Program-made: the position numbers and the translations under genes
Shown: positions 1 through 4,815 of the stretch, in pieces
How the letters are laid out: every line of letters starts with the position of its first letter
How positions within the stretch are numbered: the stretch's first letter is position 1
Source of the DNA: JACVRW01 sp036407035
Lineage (GTDB): Bacteria; Actinomycetota; Thermoleophilia; Solirubrobacterales; Thermoleophilaceae
Assembly: GCA_036407035.1 (NCBI GenBank)
Contig: DASXAA010000153.1
Location: 1-15,346, forward strand
Reading direction: 5' to 3'
DNA: 15,346 nt
Notes under the pieces: model-generated
What the model saw: only the letters and a program-made list of their open reading frames with translations
Database searches by the model: none
What the model was told of the DNA's origin: nothing

Positions 1-776
1 ACGTCGTGGCCGTCGATCACGCCGACGTACGCGAGGTCGAGCTCCTCGAAGAAGAGCCCGGGCGCCCAGTAGGCCTTCAGCGACTCCTTGAGGATCGGCC
101 CCAACCGCTCGATCCGCTTGCCGATCCCGGCGGGCAGCTTCGTCAGCGACTCCTCCACGTCCTCGCGCGCGTGGTAGAGGCGCGGGTTCAGCCGCATCCG
201 GTTGAAGTACCTCGACAGCGCGCCGACGTTCGGCGCGATCGACATCCCGTTGTCGTTCACGACGATCACGACCGGCGTGTCCATGCCACCCGCGTTGTGG
301 AGCGCCTCGAAGGCGACCCCGCCGGTGAGCGCGCCGTCCCCGATCACCGCGACGACCTTGCCGTCCTCCCCTATGCCCCGCCGCATGGCCTCCTTGATGC
401 CGACCGCGTACGAAACCGAGGTCGACGCGTGCCCCGCGCCCATGATGTCGTGCTCCGACTCGCCGATCGAGCAGAACGGGGCGAGGCCGCCGTACTTGCG
501 GATCGTCTGGAGGCGGTCGCGGCGGCCGGTGAGCACCTTGTGGGGGTAGGCCTGGTGGCCGACGTCCCAGAGCACCTTGTCGGTCGGCGAGTCGAGCAGG
601 GAGTGGATCGCGACCGCGATCTCGCAGGCGCCCAGGTTGGCGCCGAAGTGACCGCCGATCTCTCCGATCGTGTCGATGATCAGCTCGCGGACCTCCTGCG
701 CGACCTGCTGGAGCTGAGCGTCGTCGAGGCCCTTCAGGTCCGCCGGCCCGTCGATCTGGTCGAGAAGCTTTGTCAT
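1..776 (-). CDS. dxs: 1-deoxy-D-xylulose-5-phosphate synthase, N-terminal part (cut by window edge)
   Basis: This is the first enzyme of the MEP isoprenoid pathway. It condenses pyruvate with glyceraldehyde 3-phosphate using thiamine diphosphate, in the cytosol. About 258 N-terminal residues are in the window; the family is usually 620-650 residues, so the rest lies beyond base 1. Visible hallmarks are DVGHQAYPHK (about 71-80), GHASTS (115-120), the thiamine-binding GDGALTGG (146-153) and the NDN of the same motif (174-176). The reading frame is intact. The start is ATG at 776-774, which shares ATGA with the stop of the upstream prenyl synthase gene. There is no clear Shine-Dalgarno sequence, so translational coupling is likely. 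Its place after an ispA-type gene puts precursor supply and chain elongation in one transcript. Family recognition is firm; coupling is inferred. Confidence 0.96.
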   Translation of the reverse strand, partial: MTKLLDQIDGPADLKGLDDAQLQQVAQEVRELIIDTIGEIGGHFGANLGACEIAVAIHSLLDSPTDKVLWDVGHQAYPHKVLTGRRDRLQTIRKYGGLAPFCSIGESEHDIMGAGHASTSVSYAVGIKEAMRRGIGEDGKVVAVIGDGALTGGVAFEALHNAGGMDTPVVIVVNDNGMSIAPNVGALSRYFNRMRLNPRLYHAREDVEESLTKLPAGIGKRIERLGPILKESLKAYWAPGLFFEELDLAYVGVIDGHD

Positions 777-1738
777 GTGGTGCGGGTGAGGATGTAATCG
801 GCTATCCGCTCGAGGCGGCCGGTGTCTCCCTCGGCCTGCCCCAGCGACGCACGAGCCTTCGCGTGCGTCTCGCGCGCGAGTTCCCGGGCCCGGTCGAGCC
901 CGAACACGCTCACGTATGTCGCCTTTCCATGACGTTCGTCGGAGCCGCGGGGCTTGCCGAGCTCGGCCTCGTCACCGGTCACGTCGAGGATGTCGTCGAC
1001 GATCTGGAACACCACGCCGAGCTCGGCCGCGAAGCGGCGGAAAGGCATTGTGGCAGGTCCATCGACCCCCTCGACGGCCAGCACACAACCGACCGAGGCG
1101 GCGATCAGCGCTCCGGTCTTCAGCTCGTGGAGGTGGCGGAGGGCATCGGGTTCGAGCGCGCGGCCGGCGGTCACGTCGAGGAACTGGCCGCCGACCATGC
1201 CCTGCACACCCGCAGCCGTCACCAGCTCGCGGACGGCGCCGATCAGGTTGGCGGGCTCGGCCCGCTGCTCCGTGAGGAGGAGACGGAGCGCCTCGGCGAA
1301 CAGGCCGTCGCCCGCGAGGATGGCCACGTCCTCTCCGAACGCCACGTGACAGGTGGGCTTGCCGCGGCGGAGCTCGTCGTCGTCCATCGCCGGGAGGTCG
1401 TCGTGGATCAGCGAGTAGGTGTGGATCATCTCGATCGAGGCGGCCAGCGGCAGCACCTCGTCGGGATCGCTGCCGAGCGCCTGGGCGGTGGCGAGCGCGA
1501 GCACCGGGCGGATGCGCTTGCCGCCCGCGAGCAGCGAGTAGCGCATCGCCTCCTCGAGGCGGCCGGTGCCGGGCTCGGTGGCGAAGCGGAGACCCTCGAG
1601 ATAGGCGTCGACGCGTTCCTGGAGCTCGGTGGGGTAGGCGGGGGCCGTTTCGCCGGCCGCGGCCGTTGCCGGCCCGGGCGTTGCGCCGGTGGCGTCGGCG
1701 GCCGGCCCGGGCGTCTGGCCGGCGGCCTCCGTCGTCAA
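773..1738 (-). CDS. ispA: Short-chain polyprenyl (farnesyl/geranylgeranyl) diphosphate synthase
   Basis: This is a trans-isoprenyl diphosphate synthase that adds isopentenyl diphosphate units head to tail onto an allylic diphosphate. The first Asp-rich motif, DDLPAMDDDELRRG, begins near residue 113 and the second, DDILD, lies at about 248-252; GGKRIRP and the KTG motif are also present. The IHDDLPAMDDD context with Tyr five residues before the first Asp resembles E. coli IspA and suggests a C15 product, though C20 cannot be excluded. I chose TTG at 1738-1736, giving 321 residues. It has AGGAG (1747-1751) 8 nt upstream and shares TTGA with the xseB-like stop. The open frame runs on to 1948, but that part is Arg/Gly-rich and overlaps xseB. 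Residues about 8-33 are Ala/Pro/Thr-rich with a repeated TPGPA and are probably disordered. The stop overlaps dxs. Confidence 0.93.
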   Translation of the reverse strand: MTTEAAGQTPGPAADATGATPGPATAAAGETAPAYPTELQERVDAYLEGLRFATEPGTGRLEEAMRYSLLAGGKRIRPVLALATAQALGSDPDEVLPLAASIEMIHTYSLIHDDLPAMDDDELRRGKPTCHVAFGEDVAILAGDGLFAEALRLLLTEQRAEPANLIGAVRELVTAAGVQGMVGGQFLDVTAGRALEPDALRHLHELKTGALIAASVGCVLAVEGVDGPATMPFRRFAAELGVVFQIVDDILDVTGDEAELGKPRGSDERHGKATYVSVFGLDRARELARETHAKARASLGQAEGDTGRLERIADYILTRTT

Positions 1739-1929
1739 AGCAGCCGCTCCTGGCCCTCGACCTCCGCCGCCGATCGGCTGCGCAGGTCGAGCTCCGCGCC
1801 GATGCGGCCGGCCAGCTCGGCGCACCGGTCCACGAGGTCGGCCGCCTCGTCCGGGTCGACCGCGCCCGACCGCAACTTGTCCGCCACCGACTCGAGCTCC
1901 TCCGCCAGCGCGGTCAGCTCCTCGCTCAC
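1735..1929 (-). CDS. xseB: Exodeoxyribonuclease VII small subunit-like protein
   Basis: A 64-residue acidic, wholly helical protein. The pattern LAEELESVADKL, then SGAVDPDEAADLVDRCAELA, matches the XseB signature (two helices around an S-G-x-x-x-x-x-E-A turn). XseB oligomers bind the coiled-coil tail of XseA to form exonuclease VII, which degrades single-stranded DNA. The start is GTG at 1929-1927, preceded by AGGAGG with a 10-nt spacer. GTGA is shared with the nusB stop, and the gene's own stop shares TTGA with the next start. No xseA lies beside it in this window, which is unusual because the subunits are commonly adjacent. The match is short and divergent, so a different small helical protein remains possible. 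Confidence 0.62.
   Translation of the reverse strand: MSEELTALAEELESVADKLRSGAVDPDEAADLVDRCAELAGRIGAELDLRSRSAAEVEGQERLL
1747..1751 (-). promoter_or_regulatory. Ribosome binding site for ispA
   Basis: AGGAG on the minus strand, 8 nt before the TTG at 1738. It lies inside the end of the xseB-like gene and is the main reason for preferring this non-ATG start over an upstream in-frame one. Confidence 0.65.
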
Positions 1930-2312
1930 GGCGATGCCACCTCCTCACGGTGAACAGCTCCCAGAATCCCGTTGACGAAGCCCGGCGCGTCGGCCGAGCA
2001 AAGCTCCTTGGCCGCCTCGACGGCCTCGTCGATCGCCACCTCGGCCGGGACGTCCGGCCGGTGCAGCAGCTCGTACAGCGCGACCCGCATGATGTTGCGC
2101 TCCAGCGGCGCGATCCGCTCGAGCGACCAGCCGACGGCGTGCCGCGCGATCAGTCCGTCCAGCTCCTCGCGATCCTCGTCCACACCGCCGACGAGCTCAC
2201 GCGTGAAATCTGTCGCTGGGCGCTCGACCAGGTCCTCGGGCGGCCGTCCGGTGACGTCGGACTGGTACAGCGCGACGACAGCGGCCCGGCGCTGGTCGGA
2301 GCGGCGAGCCAC
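1926..2312 (-). CDS. nusB: Transcription antitermination factor NusB
   Basis: A 128-residue all-helical RNA-binding protein. In the known family it joins NusE (S10) on boxA RNA in antitermination of rRNA operons. The C-terminal half is diagnostic: RIAPLERNIMRVALYELL, then DVPAEVAIDEAVEAAKEL, then APGFVNGILGAV. The N-terminal RRSDQRRAAVVALYQ matches the family's first helix. The start is GTG at 2312-2310, 5 nt after the efp stop, and the length fits the family (about 130-150 residues). The frame extends upstream to 2570, but that portion is the antisense-like shadow of efp. The Shine-Dalgarno sequence is weak, so coupling to efp is likely. The stop overlaps the GTG of the xseB-like gene. Confidence 0.94.
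   Translation of the reverse strand: MARRSDQRRAAVVALYQSDVTGRPPEDLVERPATDFTRELVGGVDEDREELDGLIARHAVGWSLERIAPLERNIMRVALYELLHRPDVPAEVAIDEAVEAAKELCSADAPGFVNGILGAVHREEVASP
1940..1945 (-). promoter_or_regulatory. Ribosome binding site for the xseB-like gene
   Basis: AGGAGG on the minus strand, 10 nt before the GTG at 1929 and inside the last codons of nusB. It is the strongest Shine-Dalgarno sequence in this operon and supports the tiny gene being translated. Confidence 0.65.
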
Positions 2313-2317
2313 GGCGG

Positions 2318-2878
2318 CTACGCGCGCGAGACGTACTCGCCCGAGCGGGTGTCCACCCGGATCCGGTCGCCCACGTCGACGAACAGCGGCACCCGAACCG
2401 TGGCGCCCGACTCCAGCGTGGCCGGCTTGTCGCCGCCGCCCGAGGCGGTGTCGCCCTTCACGCCGGGCTGTGTCTCGGCCACGGTCAGCTCGACCGCGCT
2501 GGCCACCTGCACGTCGCTCGGCGCCTCGTCCACGTACAGGATGTCGACCTCCTCGTTGGGGACGATCCACTTGAGTGCGTCGCTGACGTCCTTCTCGGGC
2601 AGCGTCATCTGGTCATAGCTCTGGACGTCCATGAAGTGCGCGTCGGTCCCGTCGGAATACAGGAACTGCATCTTGCGCGTCTCCGTGCGAACGGGCCGGA
2701 ACTTCTCCCCGGCGCGGAACGTCCGGTCGATCACGGCGCCGTCCTCGGCGCGCTTGAGCTTGGTGCGCACGAACGCGCCGCCCTTGCCGGGCTTGACGTG
2801 CTGGAACTCGACGATCTTGAAGACGGTGCCGTCGACCTCGACATGCATGCCGTTCTTGAACTGGTTGGTCGATACCAC
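2318..2878 (-). CDS. efp: Elongation factor P
   Basis: A 186-residue ribosomal factor that enters near the E site and relieves stalling at polyproline stretches. The start VSTNQFKNGM matches the family N-terminus. The KOW-like domain carries the VKPGKGGAFVRTKLK loop, whose central Lys is the tip residue that is modified in some bacteria. Two OB-like domains follow, including DVQSYDQMTLP and the typical C-terminus GDRIRVDTRSGEY. The start is GTG at 2878-2876. No Shine-Dalgarno sequence is visible, but a TACCCT hexamer lies 8 nt upstream, so the message may be leaderless. It is the first gene of the minus-strand operon and sits 35 nt downstream of the DUF559 remnant. Confidence 0.97.
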   Translation of the reverse strand: MVSTNQFKNGMHVEVDGTVFKIVEFQHVKPGKGGAFVRTKLKRAEDGAVIDRTFRAGEKFRPVRTETRKMQFLYSDGTDAHFMDVQSYDQMTLPEKDVSDALKWIVPNEEVDILYVDEAPSDVQVASAVELTVAETQPGVKGDTASGGGDKPATLESGATVRVPLFVDVGDRIRVDTRSGEYVSRA

Positions 2879-2886
2879 GGCGAGGA

Positions 2887-2892
2887 AGGGTA
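2887..2892 (-). promoter_or_regulatory. efp: Possible -10 element for the efp operon
   Basis: TACCCT on the minus strand fits the TAnnnT form common in actinobacteria and ends 8 nt before the efp GTG. I see no convincing -35 hexamer. If it is real, the transcript would start at or within a few bases of the GTG. Confidence 0.35.
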
Positions 2893-2913
2893 GTCGCGCG
2901 CGGGCTCGGCCGA

Positions 2914-3893
2914 CTACGGGGGCGGCCGGATGAGGGGCGGCGCGCCGGCGGCGCGGACGCGCCCCAGCGTCTGGCGCGGCCGCGCGACCGCCTGCTCCCA
3001 GGTCACGCGCAGCACCCGTTCCCCGTGGGCCTCGAGGAGCGCCTGGCGCTCGACGTCGTCCTCGCGCGTGAGCTTGTGGTCGTGCCAGGCGGCGCCGTCG
3101 GCCTCAACGACGAGTCTGCACTCCGGCCAGCGGAAGTCCGGGACCACCACGCGGCCATCGAGGATGAGCGGCACGTTCACGTCCGGGTGCTCCAGGCCGC
3201 CGTTGAGCATGAGGTCCAGCACCGCGTCCTCGAGCTCGCTCCGGGTCGGGGCCGGCCCGGTGGCGATGATGCGCGCGAGGCGCGAGCTTCCGCGCCGCCT
3301 CCCCAGGCGGCGGATGAACGCGGCGAGCTCGGCGAGGTCCACGAGCCGTCTCGCCTGGGCCTCGCGGACGGCGCGTCGGAGGCGGCGGTGGTCCAGCGTC
3401 GAGGCCAGGTCGATCAGCGTGCGTGCCGGCGAGGTGACCGGGATGCCGCGATGGAGCCGCACCTCTTCTTCAGCCAGCGCCCCCGTCCGGTGCACGCGCA
3501 GTGCCTTGTGCGCGCCCGCGGCCTTGCCGACGACGGTCACCTCGGGGGCGCGCCCGTCCCACTTGACGAGCCCGAAGAGCGCCGCCGCCGAGTAGTGACT
3601 GAGCACGCCGCCGGTACCGCACGCCTTTACGGCGGCCATGAAGCAGCCCTCCAGGGCGAGGTTGCCGTGGCCGACGGCGTACACGCCGCGGTAGCGCGGG
3701 TGTGGCCGTTGCGGACGCGGGTGGCGATGGCGTTCTTCGTGAGCCCACATTCGCGGAGCTCGTCGACCGAGACGACGCTCCACTGGCGCGCGGCCCGACG
3801 GGAAACCAGCTGATCGGGTCGAGTGTCGACTTGGTCCCCGCTACGGGGACTAACTCGACACTCGACTTCGTTGGCGGGCCGCGGCGCGGTCAT
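2914..3893 (-). pseudogene. AbiEi-like winged-helix / DUF559 endonuclease-fold protein, frameshifted
   Basis: Two overlapping frames together make one recognisable protein. The N-terminal part, from ATG 3893, holds a winged helix (SRRAARQWSVVSVDELRECG, then LTKNAIATRVRNGH) like the AbiEi-type antitoxin N-terminal domain. The other frame continues with PRYRGVYAVGHG, AAVKA, LSHYSAAALFGL, and near the C-terminus a DUF559/Vsr-like nuclease fold (DFRWPECRLVVEADGAAWH, then RQALLEAHGERVLRVTW, about 2960-3200). The frames meet near 3700-3710. One missing base there, or loss of four, would explain it. The nuclease part could still be made alone from ATG 3750 or GTG 3783. Such proteins are common solitary genes in actinobacteria with no proven role. 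A 49-nt hairpin lies in codons 10-26 of the first frame. A sequencing error is the main alternative to a true pseudogene. Confidence 0.75.
3818..3866. repeat. Long near-perfect inverted repeat (23-bp arms, 3-nt loop)
   Basis: The arms at 3818-3840 and 3844-3866 pair at 21 of 23 positions, plus one G:T (3833/3851) and one C:C mismatch (3830/3854), around the loop CTA. Each arm holds two TCGA blocks separated by GTG, then a GTCCCCG block next to the loop. No T-run follows on either strand, so a classical intrinsic terminator is unlikely. It lies in the 5' end of the AbiEi/DUF559 frame. It could be a REP-like dispersed element, an operator for a winged-helix protein, or a structured RNA. The structure is seen directly; the function is unknown. 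Confidence 0.9.
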
Positions 3894-3976
3894 TTGCTGC
3901 CCAGGCTGCCGCGGCGCGTGTGACGGGACAAGGCGCGGCTGTCACGTCTTTGGCACGGGCTCGCGACGCGGGCGCC

Positions 3977-4052
3977 GCGGCCCGCGGGCGCGGTGGGCGT
4001 CCCGCTGCCGCAGCGGGCGGCCGCCGGTGCCGCAGTGGGCGGCCCGCGGGCG
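3977..4052. repeat. GC-rich direct repeat patch and small hairpin downstream of the MBL gene
   Basis: The 14-mer GCGGCCCGCGGGCG occurs exactly at 3977-3990 and 4039-4052. Between them, CCCGCTG (4001-4007) and CAGCGGG (4011-4017) form a 7-bp hairpin with a 3-nt loop, and GCCGCAGCGGGCGG nearly repeats as GCCGCAGTGGGCGG. It follows the stop of the minus-strand hydrolase, so it may act as a rho-independent-like stop without a T-run, or simply be low-complexity GC-rich spacer. I see no coding signal in 3894-4057. Confidence 0.45.
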
Positions 4053-4057
4053 AGCGG

Positions 4058-4774
4058 CTACCCCGCCCGCTCCACCCCCTCCGGCAGCCGTCCCTCCTCC
4101 GCCAGCTTCTCCAGGTGCGCCTCCAGCGTCAGCGCCGCCGCGAATCGCAGCGACGCCGGCGCGTCCGGCCACGCCGCGTCCAGCAGCTCGTCCTGCGAGC
4201 GGGCGCCGGCTTCAAGCGCCTCCACCAGCATCCGCTCTCGCGCGCGCCGGTGCTCGATGTACTCGTCGAGCTTCGCCTGCGGGTCCCAGACGAACGGGCC
4301 GTGGCCGGGGCAGATGACCTCCAGCCCGGCCAGAGCTCGCAGCCGCTCCAAAGAGTCCATGTACGCGGACAGCGATCCCTCCCCCGGCGAGATGAACACG
4401 CTGCCCGAGCCCAGCACCGTGTCGCCGGTGAAGCACGCGCCGCCGAACAGCAGGCAGACGCTGTCCGCCGAGTGGCCCGGCGTCGCAACCGCCCGGAAGG
4501 GCCCCACCTCCTCCCCTTCCCGCGGGCGCACGACCGGCACGCCGAGCGCGCCCGCGCCCTCGGCGTGATCCACGTGGTCGTGGGTCAGTACCACCCCCTC
4601 GACACCCCTCGGGGCGGCCGCCCGCACCGCCGAAAGGTGTCCCGGGTCGACGGGACCCGGGTCCACCACCCACCGATCGACGACGTAGGTGTTGGTGCCG
4701 TCGAGCGTCAGCGGTGACGGGTTCGGCGCCCGCACGCGGGTGACCCCTTCCGGGGCGTGATCGTTCACCGCCAC
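4058..4774 (-). CDS. MBL-fold metallo-hydrolase, LACTB2/glyoxalase II-like
   Basis: A 238-residue cytosolic metallo-beta-lactamase-fold hydrolase. Metal ligands are visible: H65, H67, D69 and H70 in THDHVDH, H101 in PGHS, D118 in GDT and H158 in PGHGP, enough for two metal ions. The C-terminal ~60 residues (RERMLVEALEAGARSQDELL, then the TLEAHLEKLAEEGRL region) form a winged-helix-like tail, as in LACTB2-type proteins, whose mitochondrial member is an endoribonuclease. The bacterial substrate cannot be named. The start is GTG 4774 (alternative GTG 4768). The frame is open upstream to 5002 but that part lies opposite the plus-strand phosphatase gene and is Arg-rich. The gene is divergent from that phosphatase across about 41 nt, so the two probably share a regulatory region. 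Confidence 0.9.
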   Translation of the reverse strand: MAVNDHAPEGVTRVRAPNPSPLTLDGTNTYVVDRWVVDPGPVDPGHLSAVRAAAPRGVEGVVLTHDHVDHAEGAGALGVPVVRPREGEEVGPFRAVATPGHSADSVCLLFGGACFTGDTVLGSGSVFISPGEGSLSAYMDSLERLRALAGLEVICPGHGPFVWDPQAKLDEYIEHRRARERMLVEALEAGARSQDELLDAAWPDAPASLRFAAALTLEAHLEKLAEEGRLPEGVERAG

Positions 4775-4815
4775 GCCGGGTGTTGTACCGGTTGTAGGCT
4801 TAGCCGACCGACCGG
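4775..4815. promoter_or_regulatory. Divergent intergenic region between the MBL gene and the SpoIIE phosphatase gene
   Basis: Only 41 nt separate the two divergent starts, so both promoters must lie here or reach into the genes. A TAGGCT hexamer (4795-4800) fits a plus-strand -10, which would leave a very short leader before ATG 4816. No matching -35 and no Shine-Dalgarno sequence is visible. TTGTA occurs twice (4783 and 4792). The assignment is weak. Confidence 0.35.

Noticed and set aside
1739..1948. Upstream extension of the prenyl synthase to 1948
   Set aside because: It is Arg/Gly-rich, overlaps the xseB-like gene in full, and lacks similarity; TTG 1738 has a Shine-Dalgarno sequence and a TTGA overlap.
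4641..4661. 8-bp inverted repeat CCCGGGTC / GACCCGGG
   Set aside because: It lies inside the MBL coding sequence and arises from the repeated Asp-Pro-Gly codons in VVDPGPVDPG; no regulatory reading is needed.
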